Shown piece by piece: positions 8,731 through 16,081 of a stretch of 64,000 bases of DNA (its first letter is position 1; each line of letters opens with the position of its first letter). Under the pieces are notes generated by a model. That model was not told the origin of the DNA. It ran no database searches and was given only the letters and a program-made list of their open reading frames with translations. Both the position numbers and the translations under genes were made by a program. The stretch comes from Alkaliphilus metalliredigens QYMF (lineage in GTDB: Bacteria; Bacillota; Clostridia; Peptostreptococcales; Natronincolaceae): NCBI RefSeq assembly GCF_000016985.1, contig NC_009633.1, positions 4,073,539 through 4,137,538 of the forward strand. The letters are read 5' to 3'.

Positions 8731-9600
8731 CTAATGTGCATTCATTACCGACTTCGCTAAACCACTTGTTTTGATCAGTGCAAAACATAAAATAACGGTA
8801 TAAGTCAGTATAGAAAAAATAGTTGTGTGAATGTTGTCCGTAACGGCTATGCTCCCAACTAAAACTGCATAAATCCCTACGCAAACCATTATAAAAAAGC
8901 CCTGTATGCCCAGTGCAACAAGACCTCTCAGATAATTACTCCCTATTTGGCCCCATTCTTTATTAGCCATTGTTGCTAAAGGAATTGCCGCAATAGAGCA
9001 TGATAAATATATTTCGATCATTCTACCGTATAAAATGACTGTGATAATAACTGATATTGCCAATATGCTGATTTTCACTAAAAGTGTCTCCAGCGCAATT
9101 ATGGCAAGTTCCGCTGTTGACAATAATTCTAATCCATCAACCATTGAAGTAATCGTTGAAGAAATATCAATGCTCGTACTCATGTTAATAACGCCTGCTG
9201 AGGAACTGACAATATGTTGACCGACGTCAAATACTGCCATGACAATATTGAATGTATTCGTAACGAGATAGATTGCAATAAAAGCCTTCATCATCCATCT
9301 AAAAAACATCCATGTATCCATTTCATGCAAGTTGTTTTTTTCCATGAGCATTGATAGTAATTCGTAGCATAAAATTCCTGTCATAACAAGCCCAGCAATC
9401 GGAACAATGACAGTATCTGAGAGACTTTTAATCAAAGTAAAGATACTGCCATTCCAAGCCTGGGGTGTTTGGCCCACTTCTGCAGCTATGGTTCCGACTC
9501 TGTCATTAACATCTACTAAAAGGCTCGTCAAATTTTGCTCGATTATTCCAATAAGAAGATCGTTAAAAAACTCTTCTATCTTATCGAATATTCCAAACAC
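8731..9600 (-). CDS. VirB6/TrbL-like conjugation channel protein
   Basis: A 289-aa polytopic membrane protein with about six hydrophobic segments, beginning MFGIFDKIEEFFNDLL as in CD1112-type proteins of conjugative elements. VirB6/TrbL proteins form part of the inner-membrane channel. The start is GTG at 9600 with GGAGGG nearby. It lies between Maff2 and PrgI in the standard backbone order. Its length is normal and no lesion is visible. Confidence 0.85.
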   Translation of the reverse strand: MFGIFDKIEEFFNDLLIGIIEQNLTSLLVDVNDRVGTIAAEVGQTPQAWNGSIFTLIKSLSDTVIVPIAGLVMTGILCYELLSMLMEKNNLHEMDTWMFFRWMMKAFIAIYLVTNTFNIVMAVFDVGQHIVSSSAGVINMSTSIDISSTITSMVDGLELLSTAELAIIALETLLVKISILAISVIITVILYGRMIEIYLSCSIAAIPLATMANKEWGQIGSNYLRGLVALGIQGFFIMVCVGIYAVLVGSIAVTDNIHTTIFSILTYTVILCFALIKTSGLAKSVMNAH

Positions 9601-9611
9601 AATTATCCCTC

Positions 9612-9823
9612 CTAAAACATACCTTTTAATAACAGAACAAGTTGTGTAGCGATTAGTACAACACCCCCGCCAGCCATGAGTTGCTTAATCCCTTGTGATT
9701 TCGCACCTGGATTATCATTACCAAGCCTTCGAGTAAGTTGATAACGCCCCATACCCCTAGTCCTGCACCTAACGCTGAAACCAACGTTTGCAATGTGTCG
9801 ATTGCTGAATTAAAAAAAGCCAT
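9612..9823 (-). pseudogene. Maff2 family small membrane protein, frameshifted
   Basis: The ATG at 9823 has a GGAGG site 7 nt upstream. The first 30 or so codons read MAFFNSAIDTLQTLVSALGA and on to VINLLEG, a Maff2 hallmark. The expected continuation, GNDNPGAKSQGIKQLM to LLLKGMF, is in another frame and stops at 9612. The span of 212 nt is one base short of a whole number of codons, and one missing base at about 9721-9722 explains it. Maff2 proteins are VirB2-like small membrane proteins found just before the VirB6-like gene in these elements. Confidence 0.85.
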
Positions 9824-9885
9824 TTTCATTCCTCCTGTTTTGTTTTTGTGCCTTAGCAGTCTTTGTTAAGGCATTTTTTTATATA

Positions 9886-9924
9886 GAAAAAGCACCTGTT
9901 GAATGTTTTATTCAATCAAGTGCT
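9886..9924 (-). terminator. Rho-independent terminator after the HEPN-like gene pair
   Basis: On the minus strand, a stem of about 13 bp (AGCACTTGATTGAAT with ATTCAACAGGTGCT, small mismatches) is followed by TTTTC. It lies about 70 nt beyond the second HEPN-like gene and closes the cargo block before the Maff2 leader. A weaker 6-bp hairpin (GCCTTA/TAAGGC, 9850-9872) with T7 on the plus strand lies between it and Maff2. Confidence 0.65.
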
Positions 9925-9991
9925 TGACTATCGTGATTCTTTAATTTAGTTGTGTTTGTTATTATTTTTTAGTAGGTGTGATCAATGGTAC

Positions 9992-10768
9992 TTACAAACA
10001 ACTTATTCTAAAACCATCTAGATTTTCTCTGAAAATTGATAATTCACCGTAAAATATATTTATTCTTGAGTAAGGATAATCAGTTGTTTTGTCAAAATAT
10101 ACAACTTCATCTATGATTTTCTTGGACAGCTCCTTTCCGTCATTTCTTATTTTTTCACTTTTAGTGAAAAATTCATTCAGGTAATTAAGAATAAGGCAAA
10201 GTATCATAGTCGAATACTCACTTAATTTGTAATAACCCAAGGTGTTTTCATCCTTAAATATTGTTGATGGTAAAAATTCCGTAGTTTTATTACGATGCAA
10301 ACAATATTTGAAAACTAGTGAATTCCCAGTACTTAATACACTTATTTTTGCACTATGATGAACAATTTCATTTCGTAATTTTTTGATGAGAGAAAGCTCA
10401 TTATATAGTGGTATAACCATGTTTAAATTATCTAATGTACTATCCAAGCTCTCTAAAAAGTGCTTCTCAAGAATATCAAAAATAACAGGTACTCTTAATA
10501 AAAAATATTCAAATTCACATGCAATAAGTCTACTATAAAGAAAGCAATCATCACATTTGTAAATTTCATAAATTGAATGTATTTTATAATAAATATAAAA
10601 TAAATATCTAATTTCTTTTTCAACCGATCCAGAGATATCTTTTTCCCATAACTCATCATTCTGTGAAATGCTATGTACAAAGTTCAGTGGATATGTCGGT
10701 CTATAAATTTGTGTTTCGTTGAATATGTTACCCAACATTACATCTATGTGATCTTTGAAACAATTCAT
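9992..10768 (-). CDS. HEPN-like protein, second of tandem pair
   Basis: The start at 10768 is chosen because GGAGGG lies 7 nt upstream; a longer reading to 10789 would overlap the first gene and lacks a site. The 258-aa product has an R-N-x3-H motif (LRNEIVHH, about R132-H137), the catalytic signature of HEPN ribonuclease domains, in a helical context. It shares landmarks with its neighbour: YPLNF near the N-terminus, IYYKI, an E-x-E-[YH]-F segment, then RNxxxH. The pair therefore looks like an ancient duplication. It follows the first gene by 2 bp. RNA cleavage in defence is inferred; only the motif is seen. Confidence 0.6.
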   Translation of the reverse strand: MNCFKDHIDVMLGNIFNETQIYRPTYPLNFVHSISQNDELWEKDISGSVEKEIRYLFYIYYKIHSIYEIYKCDDCFLYSRLIACEFEYFLLRVPVIFDILEKHFLESLDSTLDNLNMVIPLYNELSLIKKLRNEIVHHSAKISVLSTGNSLVFKYCLHRNKTTEFLPSTIFKDENTLGYYKLSEYSTMILCLILNYLNEFFTKSEKIRNDGKELSKKIIDEVVYFDKTTDYPYSRINIFYGELSIFRENLDGFRISCL

Positions 10769-10770
10769 AT

Positions 10771-11607
10771 CTAGTCCCTCCAATAACAAGAAATATCATT
10801 TGGGTTAAAATCTCTAATGTATGCTAAAAGTGAACTTAAATTATAAATCAAAATATCTGTTTCAACTCGTCTCTTTGTTAGCAACGAATACTTTTTACCA
10901 ATCTGTTCATCATAATTGTCAATGTAACTTCGTTCCTTTTTATCTACTAAGTTCAGTTTTTCAATGTCAAGTATAATATCAGTAAATGTATCATATCCCA
11001 AATTTAGAAGTATTACTATAAGCCATGTTAAAAGTCTATTCAGGTCATAAATTTCTGCTCCTTCAGGGCTTAAAAATACTTTATCCAAGTAAATATTATT
11101 ATCTAAAGATCTGTTGGTGTAAAATTGAACAGCTTCTCTTTTAACATCTTTTCCGTAAAATACATGACTTCTAATACTCTCATGAGCGATATCATTTCTT
11201 ATGGAAATGAGCTGTTTGTATTCCTCAGAATCTGTGAAATATTTAATAGTTGACCATGCAATATTTTTATTCTTCAGTTCTTTTCTTAGCTCTAATATCT
11301 TACTTGAAACAATTCTATATCGCATAATAAAATGTTCAATCTCCGTCTTAAGTACGTATTTGTATTCAGCAATATTGTTATCTTTAAGATTTTTGTAAAA
11401 TGTATTTATCTTATAGTAAATTAAAAGTAAGTCTTCTATATTGGTATTAATTCCATTAATATATTTTATACATCTACTATTTAAATGTTTTTTATACGCA
11501 TTCTCAAAATTAAGCGGATACATAAAATTGATCAGTTTACTTTCAAAAATACAATTATCCTTAATAAAATCAATATAGCTGATTCTTGCCTCTTTCCATT
11601 TTTCCAT
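10771..11607 (-). CDS. HEPN-like protein, first of tandem pair
   Basis: The start at 11607 has GTGAGG 6-7 nt upstream; the ATG at 11622 has none. The 278-aa product carries IRNDIAHES (about R137-H142), an RNxxxH HEPN motif, plus YPLNF and IYYKI landmarks shared with the next gene. Both are helix-rich and soluble. Two-gene HEPN modules often act as toxin pairs or as RNases activated by infection. Here the pair sits in cargo of a conjugative element, just downstream of an attC-like element. It is strongly AT-rich compared with the phage region, suggesting separate origin. Confidence 0.6.
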   Translation of the reverse strand: MEKWKEARISYIDFIKDNCIFESKLINFMYPLNFENAYKKHLNSRCIKYINGINTNIEDLLLIYYKINTFYKNLKDNNIAEYKYVLKTEIEHFIMRYRIVSSKILELRKELKNKNIAWSTIKYFTDSEEYKQLISIRNDIAHESIRSHVFYGKDVKREAVQFYTNRSLDNNIYLDKVFLSPEGAEIYDLNRLLTWLIVILLNLGYDTFTDIILDIEKLNLVDKKERSYIDNYDEQIGKKYSLLTKRRVETDILIYNLSSLLAYIRDFNPNDISCYWRD

Positions 11608-11672
11608 TTCATTCCTCACCATTTATTTTCTTTTAACTAGATTTTTTTCGATCTTCAAATCTTACTTGTCTT

Positions 11673-11786
11673 ATCTCGTTCCCGCGATTACCGAAGTCGC
11701 TCCTTTTGACCCTTTGGCAAAAGGCGCAACATTTGCCTCGCAAGGGCTGTGACATCAGAGTGATTTAGGTAATCGGCGTGTTAAGT
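11673..11786 (-). repeat. Palindromic intergenic element A (attC-like)
   Basis: A 114-bp element between the DUF2971 and HEPN-like genes. Its outer stem pairs GATTACC (11686-11692) with GGTAATC (11768-11774), with an extrahelical base before a CGC/GCG extension. An inner hairpin has stem TTGC/GCAA. In gene orientation it opens with ACTTAAC, matching the integron R'' consensus RYYYAAC, then ACGCC. The other end (GCGGGAACGAGAT) lacks the GTT of an R' box. It aligns over its whole length with element B at 12830-12953 while the stem sequences differ, with pairing kept. Confidence 0.7.
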
Positions 11787-11805
11787 GAAGTTGGACTTTT
11801 TACTA

Positions 11806-12696
11806 CTATTGAAATCTCACTTTTACAAATTGTTTTCCTTCAGTTTTCATTTCATAAAACTCCACATGTTCACCAATATGTTCTTTGACCAGTTTTATAT
11901 ACTCTTTTCTTATTTCATCCGGGCACTTTGATCCAAACACTATTTCTTTGATTGGGGCCGGTAGTTCATAGAGACCTGAGGTTTCCTCAACATATCTCCA
12001 TTCACATTCATATCTCCAATCCTCTGCTTTGGATGATATCACAGACTTAAAAAATGGATCGTTCCAACTGATTTTTTGATAAAATTTAAAGCTATCATTT
12101 TCCAGCCCCAGAAGAAGTGATGTTTCAAGTCGCTCATTTAATACATTATCATCATTAGAGTACATTACTTTTAAACAATGATTTTCATTGCTTAACATAG
12201 TGTTGGGATCAACGCTAAAACCTATTGCAATACCTCTAGCTCCATCAGCGTAATGTCCCCACATTAATCCACTATCAATTCTTTCGGACAAACTAAAAAT
12301 TCCGATATTATTTATTTGATCTTTTATATTCTCATATTTAGTCATTGGATTCGAGGGAGCATTACCAGTAGTGCTGTCAATAAAGTCCTTATATACCTTA
12401 TATTTTTTTCCAAACTTTCTTTCTTGACCTATTTTATCGAGAATATCCTTTATTTTATTTTTAGGTAATCCATACATTTCTCCATTAGCGGGAGTCATTG
12501 TGTACGCCATAATAAAACCGCTAATTTGGTTTTCTTTATCTTTCTTCACATTCTTGTTAACAGATTCAGCTACAATTTTTTGTATAGAGCATTCAAATGG
12601 ATCATTGAGTTGCAACGGTGAGGACAACCATACTTTACAATCAATAAATATTTTCCTTGTGAACTCAGAATCTGCTCTATATTTATATAAGATCAT
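11806..12696 (-). CDS. DUF2971 family protein
   Basis: A 296-aa soluble protein with the DUF2971 landmarks: LNDPFE near residue 31, then LMWGHYADGARGIAIGFS around 145-162 and a W-x-YECEWRY segment near 227-235. The family has no established activity; it is common in genomic islands and integron cassettes, often near defence genes. It is a single-gene unit with palindromic elements on both sides, exactly the layout of an integron-style cassette. An AGGAGAG site precedes the ATG. Confidence 0.85.
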   Translation of the reverse strand: MILYKYRADSEFTRKIFIDCKVWLSSPLQLNDPFECSIQKIVAESVNKNVKKDKENQISGFIMAYTMTPANGEMYGLPKNKIKDILDKIGQERKFGKKYKVYKDFIDSTTGNAPSNPMTKYENIKDQINNIGIFSLSERIDSGLMWGHYADGARGIAIGFSVDPNTMLSNENHCLKVMYSNDDNVLNERLETSLLLGLENDSFKFYQKISWNDPFFKSVISSKAEDWRYECEWRYVEETSGLYELPAPIKEIVFGSKCPDEIRKEYIKLVKEHIGEHVEFYEMKTEGKQFVKVRFQ

Positions 12697-12829
12697 ATTT
12701 ACTCTCCTTAAAATTCCAAAAGTTATTTTTACTTTTTTAGTTCATTTTAACTGATCCACACGTTCTTACATCTTAAACGTAATTAATATTAATGTTAGTA
12801 AAACACTATTCCGATTTAATGGCCATTTT

Positions 12830-12953
12830 CACTAACGTACCCGCAGTTTCCGTCGTTCCTTCCTTTTAACGTCACAGCGGAAAAAGTGGCGCATGTCCTT
12901 GTCTCACAAGGACTGTGTCAACGGAAGTAATGTTGGAAACAGGCGTGTTAAAC
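12830..12953 (-). repeat. Palindromic intergenic element B (attC-like)
   Basis: A 124-bp element homologous to element A. The outer stem pairs GTTTCC (12846-12851) with GGAAAC (12935-12940); CTTCC pairs with GGAAG inside; the inner hairpin is GTCCTTGT-CTC-ACAAGGAC. In gene orientation it starts GTTTAACACGCC (perfect RYYYAAC) and ends GCGGGTACGTTAG, close to the ends of Vibrio attC repeats as I recall them. The stop codon of the upstream membrane-protein gene lies within the GTTTAAC box, as is common for integron cassettes. Confidence 0.75.
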
Positions 12954-13565
12954 GATATTATTATCGTCAATTCTAGACACAATGTATTCTTTGATTTCTA
13001 TTACTAAATACATTAATAATGCCATTATCAAAACAGGTGCAAATAGAAATTGCAACATTGTAATAAATAATGTTCGTGAATCATATCCCATTACAAGTTG
13101 AAGTTCCTCAAGTGTCGTTCCACTACTAATCAGAAAATCATTAAGAACACTTATAGGAATCAAATTAATCACTATATTAAGAATAATGAAAAATACGGTC
13201 ATTACTTGAGCAATAATTAATGTAGCTAATTTAACCATTTTAGTTCGTCCAAATAAAATTATAATTAACGAAACAAGTATATACAATATTCCAAATATTA
13301 AATATTGCAAGATTATTGAATTACCGATCACTTTATTTTCAATCAACAAAGAGGTAAGTATCAAACTGAAAATTGGCGAGTAAAAAGTCAAATAGCCAAG
13401 ACATTCCAACAAGTGATTCAATGCTCCCTTTACTATCCAATATATTGATAAAACTATATAGATAACACCAATGAACATTGTTAAAAAAACATTCTGCAAA
13501 AGAATTGCAAAAAATGATACTAATATTAATACAACTGCCAGAATTCTCTGTTTATTCCGTGTCAT
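12948..13565 (-). CDS. Small polytopic membrane protein, unknown
   Basis: The start at 13565 (MTRNKQRILAVVLIL) follows an AAAGG site; an upstream ATG at 13589 has none. The 205-aa product has about six membrane segments and little else. I do not recognise a family. It is the first gene of the cargo block after VirD4, and its stop codon is embedded in the attC-like element B. A membrane component of a defence or immunity module is possible but not supported by any motif. Confidence 0.65.
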   Translation of the reverse strand: MTRNKQRILAVVLILVSFFAILLQNVFLTMFIGVIYIVLSIYWIVKGALNHLLECLGYLTFYSPIFSLILTSLLIENKVIGNSIILQYLIFGILYILVSLIIILFGRTKMVKLATLIIAQVMTVFFIILNIVINLIPISVLNDFLISSGTTLEELQLVMGYDSRTLFITMLQFLFAPVLIMALLMYLVIEIKEYIVSRIDDNNIV

Positions 13566-13693
13566 AATACAACCTTTCTTAATTAGCATATAATATTTCG
13601 TTATACATTATTCACAAATTTCAATTCGTATTTTTCTTTCACCCAATTATACCATAAACCCATTTCATTTAACTCATCGAAGTCATTTTTTTA

Positions 13694-13718
13694 ACTTCTG
13701 GACAACTTGACCAGAAGT
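13694..13718. repeat. Inverted repeat, copy 2 (backbone/cargo junction)
   Basis: ACTTCTGG and CCAGAAGT form a perfect 8-bp stem around a 9-nt loop, 11 nt beyond the stop of the VirD4 gene. The sequence matches the repeat at 2884-2910. No U-tract follows on the minus strand; on that strand it runs into TAAAAAAA instead. Like copy 1 it separates a backbone gene from cargo. Confidence 0.8.
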
Positions 13719-13729
13719 GTAACTTACTA

Positions 13730-14362
13730 TCATTCCTCATTCAAATCAACTTCCATCACATCAATCCTTTCATTTTTCCTAAACCTAAGATTCGTCCTCA
13801 TTTCTCTTTCAACATCATAATTATTCTTTTTATCAAAATCACCAAGCAATTTATAATGCTCGTGTTTTGTAATATCAAATTTATTTGAAAGAAAGGGTCT
13901 CACACCTCTGAGCTGCAGAACGCATTTTCCTGAGTCCATCACCGATAATTCATCAACAGTCATTAGCTCTTTACCAACCTTTTGATAATTGATGCCATAG
14001 CTTCTTTTTCTACCGCGATTTTCTGAATTGTTAAAGAGATCAATCGTTTCTTTTCCAAGGCTTTCAGATAAGTCTTTTAGTGTCGTTTTTTCTTTGCCAC
14101 CCAGGAACAACATGCTATCACAGTTACCGACAATCGTTTCTGCATGGTCCTTATAAATGGCTTTTAACTGACTTTGTGTCTGAAGAATTATACTCGCTGA
14201 CATTTCTCTTGATCGGATTGTGGCTATAAGTTTTTCAAACTTAGGAATTTGTCCTATGTTGACAAACTCATCTAATAAAAACCTCACATGAATGAGTAAT
14301 CTGCCACTATATACATCGTCAGCTTTGTCTGCTAGAAGATTAAACAGCTGCGTATACATCAT
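13730..14362 (-). CDS. VirD4-like coupling protein, C-terminal part (frameshifted gene)
   Basis: This 210-aa ORF is the second part of a VirD4/TraG-type ATPase that brings the DNA-relaxase complex to the channel. It has the Walker B segment LLDEFVNIG (about 29-37) and the conserved RSREMSASIILQTQSQL. It starts ATGATG, overlapping the stop of the N-terminal ORF as ATGA. The two ORFs join in one frame (FNFVV to MMYTQLFNLL) if one base is restored near 14364. ATGA coupling might still give two polypeptides, but a single chain is the family norm. Confidence 0.85.
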   Translation of the reverse strand: MMYTQLFNLLADKADDVYSGRLLIHVRFLLDEFVNIGQIPKFEKLIATIRSREMSASIILQTQSQLKAIYKDHAETIVGNCDSMLFLGGKEKTTLKDLSESLGKETIDLFNNSENRGRKRSYGINYQKVGKELMTVDELSVMDSGKCVLQLRGVRPFLSNKFDITKHEHYKLLGDFDKKNNYDVEREMRTNLRFRKNERIDVMEVDLNEE

Positions 14363-15531
14363 ACCACCACGAAGTTAAACGTATCATCAGTGTCTGAAAT
14401 AATAACAAATAACGCGGTTAATTCATCCCCTAAAGTATCCAGCTCAAGTTCATCGTATTCCATGATGTCCCTTAGCTCTTTAATGTCAAAAGGTGCTAAT
14501 CTTGCGCCACAGCTGATAAGAATTGATTTTGTTGTTTTGCCTACTGCTAGTTTGTATTTTTTATACTGCCTAACAGCAAAATGACCAGGATCTTCTCTTT
14601 CCAGGGCATCAAATAATAGATCCACTGGGTTTTTAAAGTCCTCGTCATCTTCTCTAGCTTCACTAGCATTAATCAGCTCAAGTAATGTTGTAAAATTCTG
14701 TTCTTCAAGTGGTGCTTTATAATAGATATAGCCAATTAGGGCTGTATAATACAATTTCTCTGCCTTTACCCAAAAGTCTTCACCAGCTTTATCACCTTCC
14801 CCTTTTGTATTGGCAATAATGGCACTCACAAGCTTTAAAATATCCTTTTCTGAGCGTATATAAGCAAAGGGATTGTAGTGCATTGATTTTTTAAAGTTAA
14901 TGGTATTGAGCACTTTGATCCTGTAGGGTTCATAGCTTATTTTACCTTGACCATTTTTTATCTGCCTTCCTTTTGCAAGAAGTTTTCCGCATTCGATTAG
15001 TAGTGTTCCTTTTGGATCTGTCACCACATAGCTTGAATGCATTTGCATAAGATTAGGCTTAACATAGAATCGTGTTTTACCTGATCCAGAGCCTCCAATA
15101 ACCAACACATTCTTATTTCTTGCATGTTTTGGATTCTTGGGTCTGCTATCCATCATTAAACGTTCACTTTGCGTTAAGAGTACATTTTTATCAAACTCAT
15201 AATCGATGTAAGGCTTAATGTCTTTTGGCGTTCCCCACCTTGCAGAACCATATTCGGTGCCTTTTCTGAATTTCTTTGCATTCTTGCCTTTGATGTAAAT
15301 CAAAAGGTATACGGATGCACTCCCTATTATTCCAACCAGTAAATCCAATGCATTTAAGCTCAGTAGTGGTGTTTCAAAAACCTTATCCAGTTGCATTAGA
15401 AAAATTGAAAAATGATTAATAAATGACTCTGCTTCAATGGACTGATACAGCTCAGACAATTGATTAATCACATAAAAAATCAGCACATATGGCAGCCATT
15501 TTAGAATCAACTTTTTTGTATCGGGTGTCAT
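14359..15531 (-). CDS. VirD4-like coupling protein, N-terminal part (frameshifted gene)
   Basis: This 390-aa ORF has two N-terminal membrane segments (about 12-25 and 62-80) and Walker A GGSGSGKT at 146-153, followed by FYVKPN. This is the VirD4/TcpA-like coupling ATPase of the element. It ends prematurely at DDTFNFVVV, right where family members continue with the sequence found in the next frame. It overlaps the PcfB gene by 4 bp (ATGA). The lesion separates Walker A from Walker B. Confidence 0.88.
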   Translation of the reverse strand: MTPDTKKLILKWLPYVLIFYVINQLSELYQSIEAESFINHFSIFLMQLDKVFETPLLSLNALDLLVGIIGSASVYLLIYIKGKNAKKFRKGTEYGSARWGTPKDIKPYIDYEFDKNVLLTQSERLMMDSRPKNPKHARNKNVLVIGGSGSGKTRFYVKPNLMQMHSSYVVTDPKGTLLIECGKLLAKGRQIKNGQGKISYEPYRIKVLNTINFKKSMHYNPFAYIRSEKDILKLVSAIIANTKGEGDKAGEDFWVKAEKLYYTALIGYIYYKAPLEEQNFTTLLELINASEAREDDEDFKNPVDLLFDALEREDPGHFAVRQYKKYKLAVGKTTKSILISCGARLAPFDIKELRDIMEYDELELDTLGDELTALFVIISDTDDTFNFVVV

Positions 15532-16025
15532 AGGCTTTGCTCCTTCTGAGGTTTCTTAGCTTTATCTTTGTTCAGTTTTTTCGCCTTTTCAACCATTTCT
15601 TTCAGTTTTGCCTTTAAAGACGGTTTCGCTTCTTTTGTTTTTTCTAAACTCGATTTTAAATATTCTTTAAAAGCAAAGTCGATGACATCGAGATCTTTTC
15701 CCTTGAAGAAAACAAAATAAGTCGGTGGATTTGACTGATCATCTTTTTTTAAGGCATATTCCAGTTTGTATTTTTTTGCCACTTTCTCAAAATCTCTAAT
15801 GTTGTTTTCATTGATTTCAATATTTTTAAGGCCATCATGTTTCTTACTTAGTTTCTCTAGCGTGGTTTTACCAACGGGTTTAACGGTTTTTATACCCTTT
15901 TTGTTTATTTTAACTTGTTTTCTATGCCTCAAATAATGTTCAATCAATTTTTTCAGTTCTGTAGCTGTAAATTTTGCTGCACTGACTTGAAGTGCTATGG
16001 TCTTTTCAGTTACCTGCTCTTGCAT
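15528..16025 (-). CDS. PcfB family (DUF3801) conjugation protein
   Basis: A 165-aa soluble basic protein starting MQEQVTEKTIALQVSAAKF, typical of PcfB, an accessory factor that works with the PcfC/VirD4 coupling protein and relaxase of pCF10. The last 40 residues are Lys-rich. Its stop overlaps the VirD4 start by 4 bp, so the two are translationally coupled. Length is normal for the family. Confidence 0.88.
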   Translation of the reverse strand: MQEQVTEKTIALQVSAAKFTATELKKLIEHYLRHRKQVKINKKGIKTVKPVGKTTLEKLSKKHDGLKNIEINENNIRDFEKVAKKYKLEYALKKDDQSNPPTYFVFFKGKDLDVIDFAFKEYLKSSLEKTKEAKPSLKAKLKEMVEKAKKLNKDKAKKPQKEQSL

Positions 16026-16081
16026 GAGTCACCGCCTTTAAAGAGTGCGCCACTGCTAATGTCATGGCTTACCTTAGCTCG

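Noticed and set aside
9850-9880. Hairpin with T7 on the plus strand as a terminator
   Set aside because: No plus-strand gene lies upstream and the stem is only 6 bp; more likely part of the Maff2 leader.
11673-12953. Elements A and B as ordinary terminators
   Set aside because: Neither ends in a U-tract in gene direction, both exceed 110 bp, and their ends are conserved beyond the stems.
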